A DNA stretch of 64,000 nucleotides, taken from the NCBI GenBank assembly GCA_020747045.1, contig JAGTJN010000001.1:1-64000 (forward strand). The letters run 5' to 3'. Under the pieces are notes generated by a model that searched no databases, was not told the origin of the DNA, and was given only the letters and a program-made list of their open reading frames with translations. Positions 1-10,568 of this stretch are shown here, piece after piece (position 1 is the stretch's first letter; each line of letters starts with the position of its first letter). The DNA comes from Phaeosphaeria sp. MPI-PUGE-AT-0046c (taxonomy: Eukaryota > Ascomycota > Dothideomycetes > Pleosporales > Phaeosphaeriaceae). The position numbers were made by a program, and so were the translations under genes.

Positions 1-2359
1 TTCTTATACGCGGTCTCTTCGCAGGAGGCGTTCTTCGCTTTGCTCTTGGCTCCAAACGTTGGAGAGTCAATTTTGGAGTGGACCCAACTAGGACCCCAAA
101 GACCAAGCTTGCCGTTCCTTTTCGATCAAAGGATAGCCCCTCTCCCCGCTCTGAGTTTAGTCACCCTGATGTGGTCATCGTCCTTACCTCGCTTGCGTAC
201 TACTATGCTGGCCTGGATGTCGACGATTTTTTCGATACTTTCGCCCATCTTCTAAAGTCAGACCAACCTGAAACCGAATATGAAGAGTGGATCCAGTCCG
301 CAGGTCCTGCTCTTAAAAAAACGTTCCATCAACTTGTTGGCATCAACATCAAAGATCGCTATCAGTGTTTGGAAAATGTTTATCCTCACCTTTGCTCCTC
401 CTCTAGCATGATCAACTACTTCCTTGCTCATGTAGTGTTCCCAAAGGAGATGAAAGAATTTCCTCATAAACTCTCTGCATCAGGCTGGGATATTGGGCAA
501 GTCAAATCCTATCCTACAACAGGATTCAGTGGCACCAATGACTCTCACAAAGTCCTCCCACTTAGCGTGGAGCACCTCGATCTACCTAGGCAGAAACATA
601 CCAATGCTTTAGTATTGGCACATATCCTCCAGGATGAGAACTCTGTGGAGATTCTGCCACCGAGAACAGCGTCCCAAGGATCCGATGGAGGACATCTGAT
701 AAACGTTTTCAACAACGCGAGTCCTCCAATACGAGTCATACTGGACGTGGGAGCTCAGATTCTTGATCTGGACAATCGCGAAGTGGCGGAAGAATGGCTT
801 CGCATAAGCGATGAAAGCTCATCAAAAGCGGTGGTTTTCTTTGATCATAGCGAAGAACTCTCCGTTCTCGATCGCTCAGGCCGTGTTGAGCTCCTCCAAG
901 TCTCTCCATTCGCGAATCAGCTTGGTGATTGCCTCATATATCTTGACGAAGCGCATACCAGAGGAACGGACCTGAAGCTTCCTAAGGGGTACCGTGCTGC
1001 GGTCACACTGGGGGCAGGTCTAACCAAGGACAGGCTAGTACAAGGTACGTTATTTTTCGCCTCAAGCTTCGCCATTCTAACCAAGCTCTAGCGTGTATGA
1101 GAATGAGGAAACTCGGGAAAGGTCAAACGGTCGTGTTCTACATTCCAGAAGAGGTTCAAAAGAAGATAGAAAAATGGCAATTCAAAACGCAAGTTGGCGA
1201 GATCGAGGTCTCCGACGTGTTGAGCTGGACCATTTCTGAGACCTGGGCTGACCTGCGCCATAGCATGCCGATGTGGGCCACGCAGGGTCGTCGTTATGAG
1301 GACCACAAGCATCTTTTGAATGGTTCTCAGACCACTATCGATCAAGCAAACAGGTTTCTGGAAGACGAGGCCCAGACGATCGACTATCGCTATCGGCCGC
1401 GTTCGCAGGCGTTACCGGGCACATCACAACTTGACAACTGGGACACTGCCAATGAATCTATCGCGCAGATAATTGCTCGCTGCCACGACTTTGACGCGAT
1501 GAGCTTCGACTCGGCAACCCTCCAAGAGGAGCAAGAGCGAGAGTTGTCCCCTGAGATAGAACAGGAACGACAGATAGAACGCCCAGCGCCAATGGATGCT
1601 GAAACCCACAGAGTTGATCCCGATCTAGTTCGTCTAATCCGGACGGGCCAATTTCCGCAAGGACTGCAGAGTTTCATGCCTGCTTTTCGAGCACTCTCCT
1701 CATGTAGTGCCGCAAATCTCATGGATCTCGCGCAGTTCCCTACTGAGCTTCTCGTCACTGCTGACTTTATGCGCACTGTCAAGCGTACTCCAGGCATTTC
1801 ATCAGCTTTGTACTGCTCAGACTCGTTCCAGCGGCCGATCCAATGGATTCTCTCGGCTGCAGATCCCCGTCATCTAGTGGTGGTCAGCCCGTTCGAGGCA
1901 AACGAATTACTCTTGGATATTTCCCAGTCGAAATGGGTTACTCTGCATATCTACTCGCCACGTTTAAATATCGGCTGCCATCCTCTAGATGCTTTGGATC
2001 TCTACGCCCTCGGTCGCCAGAGGACATTAGGACCTTTCCGTCGTAGTCTGATTGTTCAGCTCAATCTTTTTGCAGGCCAACTGTATCTACGGTCTTTCGA
2101 TGAGTACGTAGAGCTGTGTGACCATTTGGGACTCAATTGGAAGGCTACGGGGGATGGCGAAGTAGTAAGAGCGGACGGGTTCATCGTACCAGCTGTTGGG
2201 AAATGGGGTCTAATGGAGAGTCCAGTCAACTTCTTGAGAGTCTTACTGACGAAAGTGAGAAGGAACTGTGAGGGGATAGAGAAGACCCATCTAGGGAAGG
2301 TTCTGACTGGGATGTTGTTAGAGCGGAATGATTTCGAGTATGATCGGGGGCAGGTTTGA
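1..2359 (+). CDS. DUF3638/DUF3645 giant protein, C-terminal part (5' end outside window)
   Basis: The reading frame is open from base 3, so the start lies left of the window. One intron (1045-1091, GTACGT...CTCTAG) joins ...LVQ to ACMRMRKLGKG in phase. The visible part, about 770 residues, carries blocks typical of the roughly 3000-residue fungal DUF3638/DUF3645 proteins: GVDPTRTPKTKLAVPFR, SEFSHPDVVIVLT, and IYLDEAHTRGTDLKLP, the last resembling a DEAH-type Walker B motif. That resemblance suggests an NTPase- or helicase-like fold, but the biochemical role of the family is unknown. The C-terminus (stop at 2357-2359) ends in low-conservation sequence, as is usual for this family. Nothing suggests a frame break inside the visible part. 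Family assignment is from remembered motifs; function is not assigned. Confidence 0.85.
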
Positions 2360-3364
2360 ATTGCAGCCGGACCTCAGCGAGGAACTGGGAGAATATCTAC
2401 AGCGTAGTATATGGCAAATGAGGGAAAACACTTATCTACATCAACGACGTGCACCCAGAATTAGAACCAGGGAGAGCTGCACTTGGTGGCATCGGTATAC
2501 AACCAACCCCACATCAAACTTTGCGAGTGACTATGTATAGTTGAGCAGATAAATACGAGATATAATAAAGCTCTATACTAGCTTCTTCGGTTCCAATGTG
2601 GACATTCCAGGCAGTGTTGCCAAGCGTCTCTGGTGTCAATCTCCCCAGCGTTGTCCTGTCTCTCTTTCTTCTCTCCATCGTTGTTCCACCTCTGAGCTAC
2701 TCTATCTGTCTTCTTGTATCTTGGCATAAACCAAAGTATGGCCATCTTATTAGAGGTCTTAGACAGTTGTCCTTGATGTCAATACCTCGATAGCGGCACT
2801 TGATAAGAACGATCTTTGGGCGACAGAACGGAAAGAATGTAATGAGGGAAACTGAGACCTCAGTACGCATGCGTCATCAGCATGTTGGTGCACCTCGCAA
2901 TATCCATTCCGCACATCGCTCCCGAATTGTGTCCGGGCTTTTTGGCATCGAAAGCTTCGACTATTCTCCATTTAATACCACCCCATGATTGAAGGTCGCG
3001 TCGCTCCGGTCGGAGTGGCAGCTGTTGTTACGCCCGAATGTGTCATGGTTAATTGCTTTCCATTCATTACGATAGAGAGTAACACGGCGGCTGTGAAAGA
3101 ATAGATGCCTGAGTGACTCAAATTAGCCCGTGTGGCGTTCTCAGTGGGACGGACTTCTTATTCGGCTGTGTTCGGTGCGTGTTGGAGAAGCCCCGAGATT
3201 GCGAGCAAGAACATTTGTTCATTTGGGACATGGTACATGTTGAACTGGGTTCGTGTATTCATTCATATATAGATCTTTAAGATTTGTCATACCTCATAAT
3301 CGTAAATCGTATCCAGAGCTTGCAAAGACCAACCAAAATTCTGACCCAAAACCTATGCGAGTCT
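2360..3364. other. Intergenic, no gene recognised
   Basis: About 1 kb between two convergent genes. The open frames here are short, lack recognisable motifs and do not join through plausible splice sites. It presumably holds the two 3' UTRs. Confidence 0.6.
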
Positions 3365-4879
3365 TCATAACAACGGCATCGACTTGGCTCGTTTTTCACT
3401 CCTCCCGTAGTCCTCTGCCTCTGCTCCGCGTCTACATGCCCAGCAACGTGGACGCGCGCTTTCAGCGGCAAACTCATGTGCCGTCATGTTAGATGTGCCT
3501 TCCACCTTCGCCACAGCCATCTCTTCCTTCTTATCCATCTTCTGACAAATCTCATCCAATTTGTCCATTTGATACAGCTCGACGTCCTCCATGACCGCCT
3601 TCTTCGCGTCGTCGAGTTCCTCCCTGAAATCCTCTACCTTCTCCTCGCACTCGCGCTCAAAGCTCCGAAAATGATCGTCCCTAACCATCTGCACGTCGAC
3701 CTTGTGATCCGTCAAATCCTCGCTCAACTCTGCGCGGATACGCTCGAGCGCGTCGTAGGCCGCGTTGGATATTTCGTCGAGAGCTCTAGAGGCCGCGACG
3801 CCCACGACGGTGTTGGCCTGATGGCGGATGTGGTTGTGTAATGGTCCGACGATGACGGTGACGGGCGTGGGTGGCGGCGGAGCTTGTGGGGGTGGGGGTG
3901 GAGGAGGGAGCATGCTCGGCAGGATGCTTTGCAGTATGCTTGGGAGGAGAGCGGGCAGCGCGGTCGCGACGGCGGAGGAGACGAGGTCTTTCAGTGTTGG
4001 ATCGGCGCGTATGGCGTCTGGGAGTGCCTTGTTGACAGCTATTTGAACGAGCTCCGAGAGGGTGTCTACTTTGACAGTATCGTCTGACGAAGTGGACGGT
4101 GCAGGAGTGCCACGCTTCCTTGGAGGGGATGCCCAGGGATTGTTTTGGATGAGGCGCTTCGACAGATGTTTGTCGAGCGATGAAGGGCTGAGCGATGTAT
4201 CCTGCCTTGCGCGCTTGCTCGGTGTGCGCTCGTATGGTGGAAGAGCCTCATTGGATGGATCCTCGATGGACGGTAGAGCTGCATCAGGGTCCTCGACAAG
4301 ATGGAGAATAGAAGAAGGTACTTGCAAGTATGTGTGCGCAAACACACTTTGGGGCTGCAGAGGAACTGCAGTGAGCTGGGATGAAGTCTGCACAGCATGC
4401 TGAAGATCCTTACGCCTACGGCCAAGCCAGTCGCCGTCAAAGAAGATGTGTATCTCTGTTGTACTTGCGATGGCGACGAGTTGGCGGCAAGGAGTGTCAA
4501 GCCTGGCAACCCCGCTACCCAAGGCGCGGGGATACCGGACAGAACAAGGCTCTTTGAGAGTTAGCGACAGCATACGGGACTCGGAGTAGCCCTCGCGCTT
4601 GATTGTGTTGAGGCAGTAGGCAGGAAGCGACACGTCGACGGGACCGAGGAAGGCTTTGCCGGGCACGAGGTTGTCGCCATCGAAGCACAGAACAAGAGGC
4701 TGCTCGTCCTGCACGCTATGAATTCGGACAGACGCCTCAAGGTGGATCGAAAGCTGCTGCGTCGGCGCAGGCAGCTTGTCATGCAGTATCACCAGGGAAC
4801 ACGGCCATAGCACAGAATGGTCAGATGAAGGACACGCGAAAGCAGACGCGCCTTTGCTCTGGACAAGTTTGACAACCAT
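3365..4879 (-). CDS. Uncharacterised proline-rich, coiled-coil protein
   Basis: A single-exon frame of 504 residues starting at ATG 4879. I do not recognise a domain. The N-terminal 180 residues look globular. Residues about 195-285 are low-complexity and rich in Ser, Pro, Arg and Lys, with possible nuclear-localisation clusters (TPSKRARQD, SPPRKRG). A run of prolines (LPPPPPPPQAPPPPTP) falls near residues 335-350. It is followed by a charged stretch (about 385-465, rich in E, D and K) that should form a coiled coil. The C-terminus is basic. This layout fits a nuclear scaffold-type protein, which is inference. Upstream, 5020-5050 holds a CAG-like triplet run in the presumed leader or promoter. 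The frame could be slightly shorter at its 3' end if an unseen intron exists. Confidence 0.6.
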   Translation of the reverse strand: MVVKLVQSKGASAFACPSSDHSVLWPCSLVILHDKLPAPTQQLSIHLEASVRIHSVQDEQPLVLCFDGDNLVPGKAFLGPVDVSLPAYCLNTIKREGYSESRMLSLTLKEPCSVRYPRALGSGVARLDTPCRQLVAIASTTEIHIFFDGDWLGRRRKDLQHAVQTSSQLTAVPLQPQSVFAHTYLQVPSSILHLVEDPDAALPSIEDPSNEALPPYERTPSKRARQDTSLSPSSLDKHLSKRLIQNNPWASPPRKRGTPAPSTSSDDTVKVDTLSELVQIAVNKALPDAIRADPTLKDLVSSAVATALPALLPSILQSILPSMLPPPPPPPQAPPPPTPVTVIVGPLHNHIRHQANTVVGVAASRALDEISNAAYDALERIRAELSEDLTDHKVDVQMVRDDHFRSFERECEEKVEDFREELDDAKKAVMEDVELYQMDKLDEICQKMDKKEEMAVAKVEGTSNMTAHEFAAESARPRCWACRRGAEAEDYGRSEKRAKSMPLL

Positions 4880-7800
4880 GTTGCATTCATCAGTTGTCTT
4901 CTACGGACCAAGTATACTCACCACCAAATGCCCCCTTGCGATAATGCTGGCGAAGCGCAGCGGCAAGGGAAACCCACCCACCCGGGCTTTGGTCGCAGAG
5001 AGCAGCCCTGACTCTGACCCAGCAGCAGCAGCGGCAGCAGCAACAGCCCGCCAAATCGCAAGAGCCTCTGACCCCGCCACCGACGCGATGCGAGTGCCTT
5101 GGCGAGTCACGCCCCTTCAGCGCGTCGCGAGCGACACGAAGAAGGCCTTGCAGTAAGGATAGCGGACTAAGACAAGACCCCAGGCAAAGCGACGGCGACA
5201 GTTCACAGGATGGCGATTGACGAGAGTCGCGCGTGCGTGCGGGCAGGAAGACGTGCGAGAGAGTCGATGGAAGTCGACGTCGTGAGGAGATGGCACGAGT
5301 GTGGTGGCCGTTGAGAGGATTGGTGATGATGGTGGTGGTGGTCAAGGTGGTTGAGGTGACATTGCTGCTGAGGTTCGACGAGGTTGGTGAGAGTAGCGTG
5401 GCTGACTCGCAGGACTGGTCTTGGTATTGGTATATTAGGCCTAGCGCCGTCAATGGCCGAGGTGGTTCGCGTGGGGGTGTGGGGGTGCCATGGACGCACT
5501 AGTAGCGATTTAGTCGGCTTCACTCCAGGTTACTTATGTTGCGCACGCCTAATACAATGGACCGCATCTCTGTCCTCGCGTCGCGCATGCTTCGCTTTGA
5601 GGTGACGGCTGGAGCGAAATACACAGTTCCCATTGCGCCAGAATTTTCAACCAGCTCTCGGCCACAAGCCCTTATGGCTGCCATTTATTGACCCCGTTGT
5701 TTGGAGCAACATCGAACAGTTCTTCGCGTCCAGTGACACTATCAAGCCACTTCATTGCGGCGAACTCTGGGATGCGCCCATGGCATGGGATGCGCCCGTG
5801 GCAAAGGATGCACCCATAACCGAGGGCGATGGAAAGCACTTTGCAACGGCCGGCCGAACTCAACGGCAGCATCGCACAGAGATCGACTGTGCCCAATACC
5901 TAGATGCTCCTGCGAAAGAAGCCTCGTACAGGGACTAGTAGGTTAAAAGGGTAAACCCGAGGTCGGTCGGATCGTAACACGTGTTAGTTGCTGAGTGCCC
6001 ATGTCTCACTCACTTGAACTGAGGAAAACCCAAGGCCGTGAGCAGTCCAGATTCGCAAGATTCGCAAGATTCTCTGATCTTGTCGTCGACTTGGTGGACA
6101 TCTCGCCTCGTTACTACATTTCTCTTCTTTTCCTCCCTTGGTGACCCAGAAAGAAATATTGGAGATCTCAATTGATGGAATGCGCTTCTTGATGCGCTCA
6201 ATATCTTCGTAGCTGCACAGGGTGCTGCACGTTCGCAGACTTTGGAACGTACTAAGTATCCACCCCAACATAGCGGAATAGACTCTGACAATATGCGTAG
6301 AGCACAGCAATCTTGAAGATATCGTGCAGCATGAGGGGGCTGCTATCGTAACTCGAAAAAATTCTTTCGCGTTGGGACAAGCCATCGCTGTGCATAGTCC
6401 ACCAGCTCCGCACAAAGACAGGGATATTGAGACGAGAAGTACCGCCCCTCCTGCCAGTAAGCACCGAGGATCGTTCAGGATTGATATTGTGCTGACGAAA
6501 ATGTTCGCAGTAGCGTCATCATCATCGTCATCCTCCATAGAGCGGCGTTTTATGGAGGAGCCAATTAGCCCCATTAACTGCCAGTGTAGACGACTTCTCA
6601 GCAGAGAACACTATTCTACCGTATACTGCGACGTCGCTCGAGTGAATCATAGCGATATTCGGCGCGATTCAGGATTGAAGTGTCCCCCGGTGTTTGGGGT
6701 CCAGACTAATCCAGATCCAGGATACGGCAAGGGTGGAGAGCGCTCAGATCGAACCAGATATGCGATGGCTCAGGGATATCAGATGATACCGTAAAAGGGC
6801 GGGAAGGCAGGAAGCATGAGGCGCAAGGCACCGCCAAGTGGGATGGAGAGGTTCAAAATGTTGGTGCGGCTGCCCACAAAGAGGACACGATATTCAGGAC
6901 GGTTCCGGTGCAGGCTTGAGATTCCCATGAATATAGCATCAGGGTGGAGAGGAACAAAACGGGGGACCAAGCAATGTTGTGTTCCGGACATTGGAGATTG
7001 GGATCTGATAGGTGTGTTGTTTAGTGTACAGCGAGGACCATGTCGGAGTTGCGAGGAGGCTTGGGTGATGCCAATATCGATATTCACAAGTTTGCAAAAC
7101 TTGTTCCGATGTGAACAGGCAAGCCCTTATCACAACTGCCATCATGCGTGGTGACAAGATGTGTGGTTGGTGGAGGTGGTATCCTTCGTGGCGTCGCTAC
7201 CCGCTGTCATTTCGACAGTTTGATTGGCCTCGCGATCTCAAGGGTTACCCTTCATCACAATCACATCGCTTCAGGCACTTCTGATTAAGGAAGGAATGCT
7301 TGAAACTGTCGAATGTAGTCGCTGAGGTCCTGAAACACCGGCCTATACACGTGCACAAGCGGTGCGGACTTGCTGCGCTGCGATTGGCTGGCGCTGGTGA
7401 CGTGACTCGTGTTGTGCACGCTTTTGGGCCGCACACGCATTTCTACCTAAGTGATATTGCGGCAGAGCTTAGAATGAGAAAAGTAGAGAAAGTGGGTCTC
7501 TATTCAATAGGAAGGACAAAATTGTGTACGAAATGCTATGATAATCAAAGCAACTTCATGGCAGAGCGTGACTGGTAATCAGGCCGGGTGTTGGCAGAAG
7601 TGGTCTGGATCTCAACATGCATTCGTGGTGGATCTGTGGATGTCTTTGCAAAACATGGTGTCATCAATTGGATTCAATCAGAGATGCGATGAAAAGGATA
7701 GTGCTGCAACCCCGAAACTTGTGACATTTTTCGCTTGAAACATAATTGCGGCAGTGATTTCCCACATCAGTGACTATCTTACCACTCCAAGCGCTGATGA

Positions 7801-9073
7801 CTTCTGTGGGGTCGTAATTGCACAAGGAGTAGGCAGTACCAACGAGCGAACTCGATGCAAGGAGCCTCGGCGGTTTGGGGGAGGCACATATTTTGTGACA
7901 CTAGATGGCACATACTGCGTGGTGGTCAAAGCGACGGATGCGTGGCACAACGTTAAACGTGCGCCTCAATTCTGGCCGTGGGATGGCGAGCACGGCACCG
8001 ATCGTCTGCCCTCGGCGAGAGGACGATTCCATTGTCTTGCGATTTGCACAACTACCTTTGGTGGTAATCATCGTTCGTGTTCTCCGCCCGGCTCTGGTGC
8101 ATACACACATCCAAGATACACAATATGGCAACTCAGCTGCGAGTGGCGGGAGAACCAGACAATCAGGCTGGTAACTTATGAGCTCTAGCAAGGAGCTGTG
8201 TCTCACGGATCAAGCATGCAGTGAATATTGACTGCGCTGCAGCGAGCCGTGGGGCGAGGTGGATACGAGCTGGCTTCAGTTTGGGTTAAGGCCCAATCGA
8301 TGCGAGTATGATGCTTGTGGGCTTTATCGGAGCTAAGTCGCCTGTGTAATGGTGGTACGCAGTCTTTCGCGACCGCGGGATAGGCTTGTGGTACTGGTTG
8401 AGTTGGCCATCACTACTGGTAAATAGTCTTGCTGTCGGAGCTTCGCCCAAAACGACAACGAGAGTGACATGGCAGTCTTCACTCGATGCGAATCATTTCG
8501 CGAGTCAAGGCGATGAGAATCAGTAGTCTTGTTAGCAGGCGACCGGTCGTTTCGCGACCTTCAGCCCTGACACTATTGTCAGCCAATCAATGAACAAATT
8601 ATTGGACATCACTGCCTGCAGTCTCCCGCACTCGTCATACTCTACAACTGCCGAGAGCCATCACTTGACGTTTGCCTCCGTCGCTCAGCATCCTCCAGAT
8701 GCAACACCCGAGCAGTGGTAGGATTACACAGACATGGGGGTTGTGTCACGTTGGTATGCAAGAGGCCCGGTCGAAATACTCCGGAATATCACTGCAAAGT
8801 ATCTCCAGAGAAGGCACTGGTCGGAGTGATGTGAGATGATTCTATGGTTGATGCAACACTTTTGGTAACACTGCATCCAGGTAGATGAAGTGAATAGAGA
8901 CGCTGATCATCCTAGTTGACAAACTCATAGTAGCCGCGATATGATAAAGAGCCACACATTCTCGAAACATGTTTCCTCACCATGAACACAAATCTCTCCA
9001 CCTGTAACTCTTCAAGTACATCAATCACTGACTATACTGCCATCTCATCATGGCTTGGTCCACCCTTAACTCC
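4880..9073. other. 4.2 kb gene-poor region
   Basis: No frame here has recognisable protein motifs or joins into a convincing multi-exon gene. The contents I can see are a CAG-like run near 5022-5048 just upstream of the preceding gene, three 18-bp tandem units at 5768-5821, and a TCATCATCATCG microsatellite near 6516. The rest reads as mixed-composition non-coding DNA. It separates the conserved left end from the polyketide locus. Confidence 0.5.
5768..5821. repeat. 18-bp tandem repeat, three units
   Basis: Two near-identical units (TGGGATGCGCCCATGGCA at 5768-5785 and the same with one change at 5786-5803) are followed by a diverged third unit (5804-5821). The unit length is a multiple of three, and one frame reads WDAP-type repeats, but no convincing gene surrounds it. 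Confidence 0.8.
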
Positions 9074-9931
9074 ATGGCGCCCCAACTTCCACTTCCTCAG
9101 TCGCCTTCTTTGCGAGACTCCAATATCAGTTCAATTGCTTCGGTCCGACGTCGACGAGATACCCACCCTGTATGTACACATTGTAACATTGGAAGGTTTG
9201 TCACAACACGTCAACAAACTCGCTAACATGAATCGGAGTGTGATCGATGCCGCAGCTCGGGACTGAGATGTAGTGGTGACCCAGGTGATGGCACTTGCAA
9301 AATGGAAGGCCACCTAGATGCATGCAACTTGACACCAGTCATAAACGATGGGCCGAATGCCAGAAATACTGGATCCCCCAACTCTCCCATCCACTCCGCC
9401 CTCGCATTGAATCTGGTCGTGGGCGGTCCACGACCGACCAGATCTCGCACTGCCGCTTCGCACCTTGGCCCGCCCGACCATGCCGCATCGTACCAACCCA
9501 TCTATGACCGAAGAGTCCAACTCCCTTCCCTTCCAACTATGGGCCTTCCGCCACTAGACGGGTTTACAGAACCATCACGATGGGCTGTCGCTCTTTCAAA
9601 TCTAGACAACAACCTTCCCGAACCCACCAACATGGCGCTCTGGGCCTTGCAAAGCATCGACAACTCTCCCTTTACCAGTCTCCCGTTGCCTGGCTGTGAC
9701 GAGATGCTGTCCAACCCAGCGTTATCCGCTGTCCAATCAGACATTTATGAAACCCGACCCCACGCCAATCAGCATGTTGGGACTGAGACCGGTCGCTATG
9801 TGCCTATGGCGTCTGCTGCAAGAGAGTTCGTGTACCAGCCGGGTCAGGAACAGCGCGTGGAGGACGAGAAATCCCAGCAGCACTCAGAAACGTTCACGCT
9901 AGCGTTCCGCAATAGGTGCCTTATTGAGTAG
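9074..9931 (+). CDS. Putative Zn2Cys6-type transcription regulator, atypical cluster
   Basis: A two-exon model: exon 1 9074-9169 (ATG in good context), intron 9170-9238 (GTATGT donor, GCTAAC branch site, unusual GAG acceptor), exon 2 9239-9931, giving 262 residues. The join creates an Arg-rich N-terminus running into CDRCRSSGLRC (C-x2-C-x6-C), then TCKMEGHLDAC. This resembles the AflR-like fungal Zn2Cys6 DNA-binding motif, but the expected fifth Cys (C-x2-C) is Glu, so only five of six cysteines are visible. The remaining 200 residues are low-complexity with no known domain. Its place beside the PKS gene suggests a pathway-specific regulator. The GAG acceptor and missing Cys mean the gene could be decayed or the model wrong. 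Confidence 0.5.
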
Positions 9932-10568
9932 GGAGCTGGAGTGGGTTCATATGACTTGTCGAGGTGGCAGTTGTCTGCCAGACTGTATGGTCTCGTTGTG
10001 TTCTGCGAGTACTTCGGTGGCGCTATTACGTATGACTGAGTTCGTGTCTTAGGCAACTCCCTATTAAATATGATTAGAGCCTTATCTTCGGTGCTTGTGG
10101 GTATGTTTCGTTGTCACCTTTCTATTTGATATGTACATTTCTTCTATTGACACTCCCGCTCTTTTCTCGTTTCGGGTACGATTGGAACATTACTATAGCG
10201 GCCCTGTTTGAAATCGACCTGACACTTTGACAATGTGCTTGCTTTCATTTTCACATATAATTGGATCATTGTCTCTTTCCTCTCAGCATATGCATCTCTT
10301 CCTTTGACCTTTCTTCTCCTTTACTCCACCTATTCATAATTCTCAGCACACTGTATATTATCTGCCAAAACCTCTTCACGATTTATGATAACAGCACATA
10401 ATAGAAAGGAAGTTCCTAATATTAAAGGTAATTAAATAATGCGCACTTTGAATCTAGTTATGAATTGTTCATATGAGTTGGTTGATCGGTTAGAACTTGC
10501 ACGATGCTCAGTATATAGACTCACAACTCAACATCAATCCCTTCTCCAATTGATGTAATATATGATTA
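9932..10568. other. AT-rich intergenic between convergent genes
   Basis: This region lies between the 3' ends of the regulator-like gene and the PKS. It is AT-rich with pyrimidine tracts and no open frame of note; it is probably terminator and 3' UTR sequence for both. Confidence 0.6.

Noticed and set aside
7754..8206. Overlapping 100-145 residue frames on both strands
   Set aside because: Both strands are open by chance; translations are low in pattern and no start or intron context supports either.
9932..10568. RIP-mutated repeat in the AT-rich gap
   Set aside because: AT-rich but with pyrimidine tracts typical of terminators, and no recognisable repeat parent; base composition alone is not enough.
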